DNA of 64,000 nucleotides from Actinoallomurus bryophytorum. GTDB lineage: Bacteria > Actinomycetota > Actinomycetes > Streptosporangiales > Streptosporangiaceae. Position 1 is the stretch's first letter. Each line of letters begins with the position of its first letter. The stretch covers positions 186,001 through 250,000 of the forward strand of contig NZ_VFOZ01000003.1 of NCBI RefSeq assembly GCF_006716425.1, in the 5' to 3' direction. A program made the translations under genes and the position numbers. Of the stretch, positions 18,188 through 26,680 are shown in pieces. The notes below the pieces were generated by a model, which did not search any database, had not been told where the DNA came from, and saw nothing but the letters and a program-made list of their open reading frames with translations.

Positions 18188-19600
18188 TCAGCTGGCGAAG
18201 TCGAGCAGCGGCTGGGCGTTGCTCGGGTGCCGCAGCTTGGACAGCGACTCCTTCTCCAGCTGGCGGATCCGCTCCCGGGTCAGGCCCAGGTGCTTGCCGA
18301 TCTCGTCCAGCGTGCGCGGCGTGCCGTCGTACAGGCCGAAGCGCATCGCCATGATCTTCTCTTCGCGGGCCGACAGCACGCCGAGCGCACGGCGCAGCTG
18401 GTCGGCCATGAGCTGCCGGTCGACGAGCTCGGAGGCCTCGGGCGTGTCGGTGTCCTCGATGAGGTCACCGATCCGGGTCTCGCCGTCCTCGCCGATCGTG
18501 GAGTCCAGGCTGATCGGCTGGCGGCTGGTGCGGAGCAGTTCCTGGACCTGCGCGGGGCTCTTGTCGAGCTCCACGCCCAGCTCCTCGGGAGTCGGCTCGC
18601 GGCCGAGACGCTGGTGCATCTCCCGCTCGACGCGGCTCAGCTTGCTCAGCATCTCCAGGACGTGCACCGGGAGCCGGATCGTACGGGCCGAGTCGGCGAA
18701 CCCCCGCTGGATGGCCTGGCGGATCCACCACATGGCGTACGTGGAGAACTTGTAGCCCTTGGTGTAGTCGAACTTCTCGACCGCGCGGATCAGGCCGAGG
18801 TTGCCCTCCTGCACGACGTCGAGCAGCGACAGGCCGCGGTCGGCGTACTTCTTGGCGACCGAGACGACGAGCCGGAGGTTGGCCTCCAGCATGTGAGCCT
18901 TGGCCCGCTGGCCGTCCTCGGCGACGAGGCGCAGGTCCGCACGGGCACGTGCGGACAGCCTGCCGCCGCTCTCCAGCTTGTGCTCGGCGTAGAGCCCGGC
19001 CTCGATGCGCTTGGCGAGGTCGACCTCCTGAGCCGCGGTGAGCAGCTGGCGCCGGCCGATGGCCTTCAGGTACGTGTGCACGGAGTCGCCCATGACCGAT
19101 GACTGGTCATCGAGATCCGTCGGGGCGTCCACCTCGAAGTCGTCGGCCTCGACCGGGGTCACCGGTTCGGTCACGGCCTCGTTCCCGGCCGGTCCGCGAT
19201 CGGTGCGCCGCTCTGCCGGCTGCTCTGCCGGCTCGGCGGTCTCGGCCTTGCCGGACCTGGCGGTACGAGTGGTCCTCGTCGCCGTCTTGGACCGGGCCGG
19301 CTTCGCCTTGGACGGGGCGGGCTTGGCGGGCGGAGCCTTCTTGACAGTGCCCGTACCCTTTTTCTTGGTGGACGTGGCCTGCTGCTTCTCGGCGGTCTTG
19401 TCCTCGCTGGCCAGCCGGACTCCGGCATCGGTCAGCTCGCGGATGATGGAGCGGCCCTGCGCGGGGGTGATACCGACTTCCTGAAAGGCCTTCCGCACCT
19501 CGTCAAGCGAGAGGTGCCCCTGGGAATGGCCACGGTCGAGAAGCTCCTCGAGAGGCGTCGTGGTCGGCGCTGCGGTCGCAGCAGCGGCGTTTCGCGACAT
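18188..19600 (-). CDS. hrdB: Principal RNA polymerase sigma factor (HrdB/SigA/RpoD)
   Basis: A 470-residue group 1 sigma factor. Residues ~15-75 are the region 1.1-like domain, then a Lys/Ala/Pro-rich linker typical of actinomycete HrdB proteins. Region 1.2 (DSVHTYLKAIGR), region 2 (LRLVVSVAKKYADRGLSLLDVVQEG, then FDYTKGYKFSTYAMWWIRQAI), region 3 and region 4.2 (LDEIGKHLGLTRERIRQLEK) follow in order. AGGGAGGTG precedes the ATG. It directs housekeeping transcription. A sigma-R-like promoter 70-100 bases upstream suggests oxidative/thiol-stress input, as shown for hrdB of Streptomyces. Confidence 0.97.
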   Translation of the reverse strand: MSRNAAAATAAPTTTPLEELLDRGHSQGHLSLDEVRKAFQEVGITPAQGRSIIRELTDAGVRLASEDKTAEKQQATSTKKKGTGTVKKAPPAKPAPSKAKPARSKTATRTTRTARSGKAETAEPAEQPAERRTDRGPAGNEAVTEPVTPVEADDFEVDAPTDLDDQSSVMGDSVHTYLKAIGRRQLLTAAQEVDLAKRIEAGLYAEHKLESGGRLSARARADLRLVAEDGQRAKAHMLEANLRLVVSVAKKYADRGLSLLDVVQEGNLGLIRAVEKFDYTKGYKFSTYAMWWIRQAIQRGFADSARTIRLPVHVLEMLSKLSRVEREMHQRLGREPTPEELGVELDKSPAQVQELLRTSRQPISLDSTIGEDGETRIGDLIEDTDTPEASELVDRQLMADQLRRALGVLSAREEKIMAMRFGLYDGTPRTLDEIGKHLGLTRERIRQLEKESLSKLRHPSNAQPLLDFAS

Positions 19601-19671
19601 GAGGACACCTCCCTCCCTTCGTATCTTGGCGGCATGGGACGTGTGTCATGGCAAATGCGCGCACTATCCGA

Positions 19672-19699
19672 AACGCGCAGTTGTGTCTGGGTTGTTCCC
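19672..19699 (-). promoter_or_regulatory. Sigma-R-like promoter of hrdB
   Basis: On the minus strand GGGAAC (19699-19694), 18 bases, CGTT (19675-19672), close to the sigma-R pattern GGGAAT-N18-CGTT. It lies 72-99 bases upstream of the hrdB ATG. In Streptomyces coelicolor one hrdB promoter is sigma-R dependent, so the position makes sense; the activity here is inferred. Confidence 0.6.
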
Positions 19700-19856
19700 G
19701 CACGGCGGAATCTTTCACGTGCCCGGGGGCGGCTCCACCGTAAAGTCTGACGTTTCCGGCCGCCGTGCACTGCGCCGTTCTGACCGGTGACAACGTCCGC
19801 GGACGCCGTCACGTCCGGTCCCGGCACCCTGGTCATCGCGGCCCGCCGGTCGCTCT

Positions 19857-19883
19857 GTGTGACAAGGGCCACTCTTGTCACAC
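19857..19883. terminator. Inverted repeat between the ridA-like gene and hrdB (terminator or operator)
   Basis: GTGTGACAAG and CTTGTCACAC are exact 10-bp complements with a 7-base loop, 57 bases past the stop of the RidA gene on the same strand. The ~340-bp space between the hrdB start and the RidA stop otherwise holds the hrdB promoter region and no gene. No U-tract, so an operator upstream of hrdB is an alternative. Confidence 0.5.
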
Positions 19884-19939
19884 CCGCACGCGCACACCGG
19901 CCCCACCGCGCTCGCGGTCCCCACGGGCCGGCACCCGCC

Positions 19940-20422
19940 TCAGCCGTCGATCTCCACCTCGGCCTCGATCTCGACCGGGATGGAGAACGGCAGCTCCGCC
20001 ATCCCGACCGCCGACCGGGCATGGCTGCCCGCGTCCGGTCCCCACAGCCGCAGGATCAGGTCCGAGAAACCGTTGATCACCGTCGGCGTCGCCGTGAAGC
20101 CCGGTGCGGTGTTGATCATCCCGAAGACCCGGAGCCACGCCGTGACCCGGTCCAGGTCGCCGAGCTCGCGCCGGAGACTGGACAGGATCGCCAGCGCGGT
20201 GAGGCGCGACGCCTCATAGGCCTGCTCCGGCGTGACCTGGTCGCCGACCTTGCCGAGCGGACCGGCCAGGGACCCGTCGGGGAGCAGCGGGCCGTGCCCG
20301 GAGACGAAGGCGCGCCCGCCCCGCACGCGTACCCAGGGGAAGGGCAGCACGGCACCGGGCGGCAGGCGCATCGGCTCGGGGAGGACGAGGCCGAGCTCGG
20401 CCAGCGTGTTCTCGATCAGCAC
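19940..20422 (-). CDS. RidA/YjgF-family (endoribonuclease L-PSP-like) protein
   Basis: A 160-residue RidA-superfamily protein, slightly long for the group. Recognisable parts are the strand AFVSGHGPLLPDGS, the VTPEQAYEASRLTALAILSSL helix, and LRVFGMINTAPGFTATPTVINGFSDLI, with a C-terminal LPFSIPVEIEAEVEI strand. Canonical RidA hydrolyses reactive enamine/imine intermediates using a C-terminal Arg, which is not evident here, so the activity may differ. The GTG at 20422 is preceded by TAGGAG, which also contains the stop of the lipoprotein gene, so menE, the lipoprotein gene and this gene probably form one operon. Confidence 0.87.
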   Translation of the reverse strand: MLIENTLAELGLVLPEPMRLPPGAVLPFPWVRVRGGRAFVSGHGPLLPDGSLAGPLGKVGDQVTPEQAYEASRLTALAILSSLRRELGDLDRVTAWLRVFGMINTAPGFTATPTVINGFSDLILRLWGPDAGSHARSAVGMAELPFSIPVEIEAEVEIDG

Positions 20423-20430
20423 CTGGTCTC

Positions 20431-20817
20431 CTACGGACGCGACTGGATCACGGTCGACCTGAGCGTGCAGGTCGTGACCGTACGCCGAGTCTGGCAGGTC
20501 CAGTGGTCGACGACGGCCAGACCGGCCGTGCCCTCGGCGGGGACGGCGGGGTCGTTGTACTTGCCGAGGACGCGCAACGCCGTCGCGCAGGTCGTACGGC
20601 CCCGCACGACGACCACGCGCGCCGACGAGCCGGCGATCGTGGTGATCTTCCCGCAGATCTCGCCGGGGCGCGCCGCGTGCGGTCTGCCGGTGGGCGACGG
20701 CGACGGTTTCGGGATCACCAGGGGAGGGCCGGAGGGCCGCTGCTTCGGATGCCCACCGGCCGAGCATGCCGCCAGCCCGAGCAGTGCCAGCACGGCCAGT
20801 CCACGACGTACGACCAC
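20431..20817 (-). CDS. Small putative lipoprotein
   Basis: A 128-residue secreted lipoprotein. The N-terminus is VVVRRGLAVLALLGLAAC: two Arg, a hydrophobic stretch and a lipobox LAAC with Cys18 as lipid site. A Pro/Ser/Lys-rich linker follows (PKPSPSPTG), then a ~80-residue domain with several Cys (GEICGKITTIAG, TTCATAL, WTCQTRRTVTTC) that probably form disulfides outside the cell. I recognise no named family. GTG at 20817 begins 15 bp after the menE stop; ridA follows 8 bp later, so the three genes are likely one transcript. Confidence 0.75.
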   Translation of the reverse strand: MVVRRGLAVLALLGLAACSAGGHPKQRPSGPPLVIPKPSPSPTGRPHAARPGEICGKITTIAGSSARVVVVRGRTTCATALRVLGKYNDPAVPAEGTAGLAVVDHWTCQTRRTVTTCTLRSTVIQSRP

Positions 20818-20831
20818 GACGAGGGATTCTC

Positions 20832-21962
20832 TCAGAACCGGCCACGCAGCCGGACCCGGTCCGGCTTTCCCGATGCCAGCAGCGGAATCTCGGCGACGAG
20901 CTCCACGGCGCGGGGAGCGGCGTGGGCGGGCAGGGTCGCACGGACGTGGTCGCGCAGTTCCGCGAGCGTGACCGAGCCGACCACGACCGCGGTGACCAGC
21001 TCGCCCCACTCGGGGTCGGGCCGTCCGACCACGACCACGTCCTCGACGGCCGGATGAGTGCGCAGGACGTGTTCGACCTCGCCGGCGACGACCTTCTCGC
21101 CGCCGGTGTTGATGACGTCGTCGGCCCGTCCCCGCACGCGCAGGGTCCCGTTCTCGACCACGCCGAGGTCGCCGGTGACGAACCAGCCCCCGTCCATGAC
21201 CGCGGCGGTCAGGTCCGGCCGCAGCCGGTAGCCGCCGAACAGGACCGGCCCGGCGAGCCGGATCCGCCCGTCGTCGCCCACGACGGCGGAGACGCCGTCG
21301 AGTGGCACGCCGTCGTACACACAGCCGCCGCACGTCTCGCTCATGCCGTACGTCGTCAGGATCCGCCCGCCGTCGGCCCGCGCGGCCGCCAGCAGGTCCG
21401 GGGGAGCGGCGGCACCGCCCAGCAGGATCGAGGAGAACGCCGACAGGTCGTGGCCGAGCATGCGGCGCAGCTGCGTCGGGACCACCGAGATGTGCTCGAC
21501 GCCGCTGGACAGCGCGGCCTCGGCGGAGAAGCGCTCGTGGATGACCGGTGTCGTGCCCGCGAGGATCGACCGGGTGAGCACCTGGACGCCCGCGATGTGG
21601 TCGGTGGGCAGGCAGCACAGCCAGCGGTCACCGGGGGCGGCGCCGACACGCCGGAGCGTCGCCGCCGCGGAGGAGGTCAGCGCCTCGGCGGACAGCTCGA
21701 CGATCTTCGGCTGCCCGGTCGAGCCCGAGGTCGAGATCAGGACCGCGGCGTCGGCAGGGCGTCCGGCGCCGAGGGAGTCCGTACCGGCGGCGGTCTCCAC
21801 CGCGGCCGGAGCGAGCGCGTCGACGATCGAGCGCAGCGCCGGCTCGGGCAGCCCGGGGGAGAGGGGGCAGATCGCGGGGCCGCTGCCGTCGAGGGCGGCC
21901 TCCAGGCGGCGGGCGAGGAGAGGGCCCGGCGGCAGGACGACGGCGTGAAGGGTTCGGCTCAT
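20832..21962 (-). CDS. menE: o-Succinylbenzoate--CoA ligase
   Basis: An ANL-superfamily ligase of 376 residues, the short length typical of actinobacterial MenE. The P-loop STSGSTGQPK, the TTYGMSET adenylate motif, the GDLG and RADDVINTGGEKV motifs of the hinge region and the C-terminal lysine motif (ASGKPDRV) are all present. It activates o-succinylbenzoate to its CoA thioester, the substrate of MenB, and it is divergent from menB-menC-menD. The ATG at 21962 begins MSRTLHAV. The intergenic 183 bp contains one copy of the ~85-bp repeat. Confidence 0.93.
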   Translation of the reverse strand: MSRTLHAVVLPPGPLLARRLEAALDGSGPAICPLSPGLPEPALRSIVDALAPAAVETAAGTDSLGAGRPADAAVLISTSGSTGQPKIVELSAEALTSSAAATLRRVGAAPGDRWLCCLPTDHIAGVQVLTRSILAGTTPVIHERFSAEAALSSGVEHISVVPTQLRRMLGHDLSAFSSILLGGAAAPPDLLAAARADGGRILTTYGMSETCGGCVYDGVPLDGVSAVVGDDGRIRLAGPVLFGGYRLRPDLTAAVMDGGWFVTGDLGVVENGTLRVRGRADDVINTGGEKVVAGEVEHVLRTHPAVEDVVVVGRPDPEWGELVTAVVVGSVTLAELRDHVRATLPAHAAPRAVELVAEIPLLASGKPDRVRLRGRF

Positions 21963-22020
21963 GGCAGTCGCCAGGCTAATCGAGGCCGGTTCCGCGGGTT
22001 GAACCAGGTGATCCAAGATC

Positions 22021-22108
22021 GAACTTACTATGTAAAGGCGGGCGGCCGGTTCGCTCCCCCCTCGTCTCTTACAGAGCCCCCTCTTCGCCAAGGCAGGCGG
22101 CCGACCGC
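22021..22108. repeat. Copy A of an ~85-bp intergenic repeat (menE-menB space)
   Basis: The left end (22021-22042) is identical over 22 bp to 29399-29420 and includes AACTTACTATGTAAAGGCGG with the dyad TTAC-TAT-GTAA. The right end (AAGGCAGGCGGCCGACCGC, to 22108) is similar to 29465-29483, while the middle differs. Left and right ends also resemble each other (AAAGGCGGGCGGCCGG versus CAAGGCAGGCGGCCGA). The AT-rich palindrome may be a regulator binding site; the element lies between divergent men genes. Confidence 0.6.
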
Positions 22109-22145
22109 TTGAATGGCAGGGCGCCGACGGCAGGAGAGGACAGGC

Positions 22146-23045
22146 ATGGTCTCGGAGTTGTTCGACCCGGACGCGTGGCGGGCGGTGGAGGGCTTCGACC
22201 TCACCGACATCACCTACCACCGGGCCACCGATCACGGCACCGTACGTATCGCGTTCAACCGGCCCGAGGTCCGCAACGCGTTCCGCCCGCACACCGTGGA
22301 CGAGCTCTACCGGGTGCTGGACCACGCACGGATGTCCAGTGACGTCGGCTGCGTGCTGCTCACCGGCAACGGGCCCTCGCCCAAGGACGGAGGGTGGGCG
22401 TTCTGCTCCGGTGGCGACCAGCGGATCCGTGGCCGGGACGGCTATCGCTACGCCGAGGGAGAGACGGCCGCGACGATCGACCCGGCGCGTTCGGGGCGGC
22501 TGCACATCCTGGAGGTCCAGCGGCTGATCCGGGTCATGCCCAAGGTCGTCGTCTGCGTCGTACCCGGCTGGGCGGCGGGAGGAGGCCACAGCCTGCACGT
22601 CGTGGCCGACCTCACGCTGGCGAGCCGCGAGCACGCGCGCTTCAAGCAGACCGACGCCGACGTCGCCAGCTTCGACGGCGGTTTCGGGTCGGCGTACCTG
22701 GCGCGGCAGGTCGGGCAGAAGTTCGCGCGGGAGATCTTCTTCCTGGGGGAGACCTACGACGCCGAGGCGGCGCACCGGATGGGCATGGTCAACGCCGTCG
22801 TCCCGCACGCCGAGCTCGAGCGTACGGCCCTGGAGTGGGGGCGAAAGATCAACGGCAAGAGCCCGGCGGCGCAGCGGATGCTGAAGTTCGCCTTTAACAT
22901 GATCGACGACGGACTGGTCGGTCAGCAGGTCTTCGCCGGTGAGGCGACCCGGCTGGCGTACATGACCGACGAGGCCGCCGAGGGCCGGGACGCGTTCCTC
23001 GAGAAGCGCGATCCGGATTGGTCCCGTTTCCCCTGGTACTACTGA
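22146..23045 (+). CDS. menB: 1,4-Dihydroxy-2-naphthoyl-CoA synthase
   Basis: A 299-residue crotonase-fold enzyme that cyclises o-succinylbenzoyl-CoA in menaquinone synthesis. Family marks are IAFNRPEVRNAFRPHTVDEL, the WAFCSGGDQRIRG oxyanion segment, GWAAGGGHSLHVVADL, the DADVASFDGGFGSAYLARQVG stretch found in MenB, and the C-terminal RDPDWSRFPWYY ending. Length agrees with actinobacterial MenB (~300-310). GGAGAGGAC precedes the ATG. menC and menD follow on the same strand. Confidence 0.97.
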   Translation: MVSELFDPDAWRAVEGFDLTDITYHRATDHGTVRIAFNRPEVRNAFRPHTVDELYRVLDHARMSSDVGCVLLTGNGPSPKDGGWAFCSGGDQRIRGRDGYRYAEGETAATIDPARSGRLHILEVQRLIRVMPKVVVCVVPGWAAGGGHSLHVVADLTLASREHARFKQTDADVASFDGGFGSAYLARQVGQKFAREIFFLGETYDAEAAHRMGMVNAVVPHAELERTALEWGRKINGKSPAAQRMLKFAFNMIDDGLVGQQVFAGEATRLAYMTDEAAEGRDAFLEKRDPDWSRFPWYY

Positions 23046-23122
23046 CATCCGGTGCGCGGGTCATCGGCGTGCGGTCGTAGGGTTGGGCGAACGTGAGGGA
23101 TACGGATTAAGGGGTCAGGCCA

Positions 23123-24070
23123 TTGCGGGTGTTCGCCATCCCGATGCGCACGCGGTTTCGCGGCGTCACTCGAAGAGAGGGAGCGCTCGTGCGTGGCTCG
23201 GCCGGGTGGGGGGAGTTCTCCCCGTTCCCCGAGTACGGCCCGGCCGAGTGCGCCCGCTGGCTGGCCGCCGCATGCGAAGCGGCCGATGAGGGCTGGCCCG
23301 AGCCGCTGCGGACGCGCATTCCGGTCAACGTGACGGTGCCGGCGGTCGGCGCGGACGCCGCCCACGCGATCACGCGCGGATCCGGATGCCGTACGGCGAA
23401 GGTGAAGGTGGCCGAGCCCGGGCAGGACGAGGCGGACGACATCGCGCGCGTCGAGGCGGTACGCGACGCGCTGGGACCCGGCGGCCGGGTGCGGGTCGAC
23501 GCCAACGGCGCCTGGGACCCCGACACCGCCGTACGGATGATCACGGCTCTGGGCGAGCTGGAGTACGCCGAGCAGCCGTGCGCGACGCTGGAGGAGCTGG
23601 CCGAGGTGCGCAGGAGGGTGGACACCCCGATCGCGGCCGATGAGTCGATCCGCCGGGCCGAGGACCCGCTCCGGGTGCGCGCGGCCGACGCCGCCGACAT
23701 CGTCGTGCTGAAGGTCCAGCCGCTCGGCGGAGTGCGGGCGGCACTCGCGGTGGCGGAGGCGTGCGGGCTGCCCGTGGTCGTCTCCAGCGCCGTGGAGACG
23801 TCGGTGGGGCTCGCGGCAGGACTGGCGCTGGCCGCCGCGCTGCCGGAGCTGCCCTACGCCTGCGGGCTCGGCACGCTGTCCCTGCTGGAGGGCGACGTCG
23901 TACGTGAGCCGCTGGCAGCGGTGGACGGTGCGATCGAGGTACGCCGCCCGGAGGTCGACGAGGACTCCCTGGGCCGCTACGAGGTGGAAGATGACGGCTG
24001 GCTGCGGCGGGCCGCGGAGGCGCGGTCCGTCCTGGACGCGCGACGTGCTGAGCGTGGGGTGGTGTTGTGA
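23123..24070 (+). CDS. menC: o-Succinylbenzoate synthase
   Basis: A 315-residue enolase-superfamily dehydratase. The catalytic Lys-x-Lys pair (AKVKVAEPG) and the metal ligands Asp (RVRVDANGAWD), Glu (EYAEQPC) and Asp (IAADESIRR) appear in order, with a Lys acid/base in VLKVQPLGG. It makes o-succinylbenzoate from SHCHC. The start is the TTG at 23123 with AAGGGG upstream; a GTG two codons later is possible. Its TGA overlaps the GTG of menD by four bases, so the two are translationally coupled. Confidence 0.94.
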   Translation: MRVFAIPMRTRFRGVTRREGALVRGSAGWGEFSPFPEYGPAECARWLAAACEAADEGWPEPLRTRIPVNVTVPAVGADAAHAITRGSGCRTAKVKVAEPGQDEADDIARVEAVRDALGPGGRVRVDANGAWDPDTAVRMITALGELEYAEQPCATLEELAEVRRRVDTPIAADESIRRAEDPLRVRAADAADIVVLKVQPLGGVRAALAVAEACGLPVVVSSAVETSVGLAAGLALAAALPELPYACGLGTLSLLEGDVVREPLAAVDGAIEVRRPEVDEDSLGRYEVEDDGWLRRAAEARSVLDARRAERGVVL

Positions 24071-25728
24071 ATCCGGCGACCGCTCTGGCGACCGTCCTGG
24101 TGGACGAGCTGGTGCGCTGTGGCCTGACCGATGTGGTGCTGGCGCCCGGGTCGCGGTCCGCGCCGTTGGCGCTCGCGTTCTACGAGCAGTCCAAGATCCG
24201 CATGCACGTGCGGATCGACGAGCGGTCGGCGGCGTTCCTGGCGCTCGGCATGGCCAAGCGAAGCGGCCGGCCGGTGGTCGTGGTGTGCACGTCGGGCACC
24301 GCGGCGGCCAACTTCCATCCGGCGGTCGTGGAGGCGCACGAGTCCGGGGTGCCGCTGCTGGTGCTGACCGCGGACCGGCCGCCGGAGCTGCGCGAGACGG
24401 GCGCGAACCAGACGATCGACCAGATCAAGCTGTACGGCTCGGCGGTGCGGTGGAGCTGTGAGGTCGGCACTCCCGAGGAGCGGCCGGGCATGGTCGCGTA
24501 CTGGCGTTCGCTCCTGAGCCGCGCGTGGCATCTCGCGATGGGCCCGGACCCGGGCCCGGTCCACCTGAACCTCCCCTTCCGCGAGCCGCTGACCCCTGAC
24601 GGGGACGAGTCGTGGTGCGAGCCGCTGGACGGTGACGCGACGGGTGCGTGGACGAGGGTGCGGGCGGCGACACCCGGTTCGGTGCTGCACGTGCCGGCGA
24701 CGCGGCGCGGGGTGCTCGTGGTCGGCGACGGGGCGGTCAACGTCAAGCGCTACGTCGCGGCGGCGTCGATGGCCGGCTGGCCGGTGCTGGCGGAGCCCAA
24801 CGGCAACGCCCGCTACGGCGACCACGCCCTGTCGGCGCACCATTTCCTGTTGAGCGTGCCGGAGTTCGTGGAGCGGCACCGGCCCGAGGTCGTGGTGACG
24901 CTCGGCAAACCGGGACTGTCGCGCCCGCTGCTGTCCTACCTGCGGCGCGCCGAAGAGCACGTCGTGGTCACGCCGTCGCTCTCGCGCTGGCCGGACCCGG
25001 TGCGCTCGGCCACGCAGGTGGCCCAGGAGGCGGAGATCCCGGTCGTGTCGGGTGATGACGCGTGGCTGAAGGGCTGGCGCACAGCGGACCTGGTCGCGCG
25101 CCGCGCGGTGGACGCGGTGCTCGACGAGTCCGGTGAGCTGTCCGAGCCGCGGCTGGCCCGTGACCTGGTGTCGGCGATGCCGGGCGGGTCGCTGCTGCTG
25201 GCCGCGGCGAGCATGCCGATCCGTGACCTGGACCAGACGATGCATCCGCGGCGGGGCATCCGCATTCTGGCCAGCCGCGGGGCGAGCGGTATCGACGGTC
25301 TGGTGTCGACGGCGATCGGTGCCGCGCTCGCGCACGGCAACCGGGCGTACGCGCTGCTGGGCGACCTGGCGTTCCTGCACGACCAGAACGGTCTGGTCAT
25401 CGGACCCCAGGACCGCCGGCCCGACCTGGCCCTGGTGGTGATCAACAACTCCGGTGGCGGGATCTTCTCGCTGTTGCCGCAGTCGGCGTTCCCCGAGCCC
25501 TTCGAGCGGGTCTTCGGCACACCGCATGACGTCGACATCGCCTCGCTGGCGGCGGCGCACGCCCTGCCGTACACACGGCTGGAGTCGATGGACGGGCTGG
25601 CCAAGGTCATGGCGGGCGAGGGGCTGCGGATCGTGGAGGCCCGCACGGACCGCGCGGTCAACGCGGCGCTGCACGCACGGATGCGGGAGGCCGGGCAGGA
25701 CGCGGTACGCGCGTCGCTGCGGCTGTGA
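24067..25728 (+). CDS. menD: SEPHCHC synthase (2-succinyl-5-enolpyruvyl-6-hydroxy-3-cyclohexene-1-carboxylate synthase)
   Basis: A 553-residue thiamine-diphosphate enzyme that joins isochorismate with 2-oxoglutarate. VLAPGSRSAPLALAF at the N-terminus is the MenD signature; DERSAAFLALGMAK, the catalytic-site Glu segment, and the C-terminal ThDP-binding region with the GDLAFLHDQNGL and NNSGGGIF motifs follow. The GTG start overlaps the menC stop (GTGA). With menB, menC, menE here and menF 15 kb away, most of the OSB menaquinone pathway is in this window; menH, menA and the methyltransferase are not. Confidence 0.97.
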   Translation: MNPATALATVLVDELVRCGLTDVVLAPGSRSAPLALAFYEQSKIRMHVRIDERSAAFLALGMAKRSGRPVVVVCTSGTAAANFHPAVVEAHESGVPLLVLTADRPPELRETGANQTIDQIKLYGSAVRWSCEVGTPEERPGMVAYWRSLLSRAWHLAMGPDPGPVHLNLPFREPLTPDGDESWCEPLDGDATGAWTRVRAATPGSVLHVPATRRGVLVVGDGAVNVKRYVAAASMAGWPVLAEPNGNARYGDHALSAHHFLLSVPEFVERHRPEVVVTLGKPGLSRPLLSYLRRAEEHVVVTPSLSRWPDPVRSATQVAQEAEIPVVSGDDAWLKGWRTADLVARRAVDAVLDESGELSEPRLARDLVSAMPGGSLLLAAASMPIRDLDQTMHPRRGIRILASRGASGIDGLVSTAIGAALAHGNRAYALLGDLAFLHDQNGLVIGPQDRRPDLALVVINNSGGGIFSLLPQSAFPEPFERVFGTPHDVDIASLAAAHALPYTRLESMDGLAKVMAGEGLRIVEARTDRAVNAALHARMREAGQDAVRASLRL

Positions 25729-25742
25729 CTCAGGCGATCCCG

Positions 25743-25777
25743 GCGTCGTGAGCGTCGCCGGCGGCGGCTCACGACGC
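25743..25777. terminator. Terminator hairpin between converging menD and glxA-like genes
   Basis: GCGTCGTGAGC (25743-25753) and GCTCACGACGC (25767-25777) are exact 11-bp complements around a 13-base loop. The right arm includes the last codons and stop of the GlxA-like gene. Confidence 0.7.
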
Positions 25778-26680
25778 GCGGGCGCGGAGGCGGCGTAGCA
25801 TTCGGGCGTCCTCGAAGCCCACCTCGCGGGCCGCGGCCTCCACCATCGTTCCATGGTCGATCAGGTGCTGGGCGCGTTCCAGCCGCAGTATCTGCTGGTA
25901 ACGCAGGGGGGTGAGCCCGCCCGTGGCACGGCTGAACAGCCGGGTCAAGGTGCGTTGGCTGACGCCGACGCAGGCGGCGAGGTACGCCAGCGGCAGTGGC
26001 TCGGCGAGCCGCTCGTCGATGAGGTCCTGGACACGGTGAACGGCGTCATCCAGATGAGCGCGGTGCCGCAGCATGACGCTGGCCTGCGGTTCATGCCCGT
26101 TACGGCGGGTGTAGATGACCATGTCCCGCGCTACCTGGGCGGCGAGCGCCGGGCCGTGCCGGACGGCCAGCAGATGCAGCGCCAGGTCGATGCCACTGGC
26201 GACTCCCGCCGAGGTCACCACCCGGTCATCGACGGTGAACAGCACGTCCCGCACCACCGTCGCCCGGGGATAGCGGGCCGCCAGCTCATCCTGGTGGTGA
26301 TGGTGCGTGGTGCACCGGCGTCCATCCAGCAGTCCGGCCTGGCCCAGCGCCTCCGCTCCCGCGCACACGCTGGCGACGGTGCCCCCGGCGGCGTGGTGAG
26401 CGCGCAACCGCTCCACATCGGCTGGGCTCAGCCGCGGCCCGCCACGCAGTGTGGGCGCTTGCCAGCCCGGCACCACGACCAGGTCGCCGGGGCCCAGAGA
26501 CGGCCACTGGACGTGCGTGGTCAGCGGCAGGCCCTGGGCACTGCGCACCTGCTCCCGCTCGGCGACATAGCTGAGCCGGTAGGCGTGCCCGAAGTCTGCT
26601 GCCGTCCCGAACGCCTGGGCCGGTCCGGCCACGTCGAGCAGGTGAACTCCGGGCAGCAGGACGAACACGACATGGCTCAC
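25769..26680 (-). CDS. GlxA-family regulator (DJ-1/PfpI sensor plus AraC DNA-binding domain)
   Basis: A 303-residue regulator. The N-terminal ~180 residues have the DJ-1/PfpI fold (VVFVLLPGVHLLDVAGPAQAF; the nucleophile-elbow region TVASVCAGAEAL with a Cys; VVTSAGVASGIDLAL). The last ~100 are an AraC DNA-binding domain (LAYLAACVGVSQRTLTRLF, EAAAREVGFEDARMLRRLR). It is unusually short at the C-terminus, ending right after the second helix-turn-helix. The GTG start overlaps the isochorismatase stop by four bases (GTGA), so enzyme and regulator are co-translated. Confidence 0.92.
   Translation of the reverse strand: MSHVVFVLLPGVHLLDVAGPAQAFGTAADFGHAYRLSYVAEREQVRSAQGLPLTTHVQWPSLGPGDLVVVPGWQAPTLRGGPRLSPADVERLRAHHAAGGTVASVCAGAEALGQAGLLDGRRCTTHHHHQDELAARYPRATVVRDVLFTVDDRVVTSAGVASGIDLALHLLAVRHGPALAAQVARDMVIYTRRNGHEPQASVMLRHRAHLDDAVHRVQDLIDERLAEPLPLAYLAACVGVSQRTLTRLFSRATGGLTPLRYQQILRLERAQHLIDHGTMVEAAAREVGFEDARMLRRLRARAS

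Noticed and set aside
21963-23048. Upstream extension of the menE frame
   Set aside because: It runs antisense through menB and the intergenic repeat; MenE homology begins at the ATG at 21962.
25743-25777. Hairpin considered as an attachment site or repeat element
   Set aside because: It is a single-copy inverted repeat between converging genes, best explained as a terminator.
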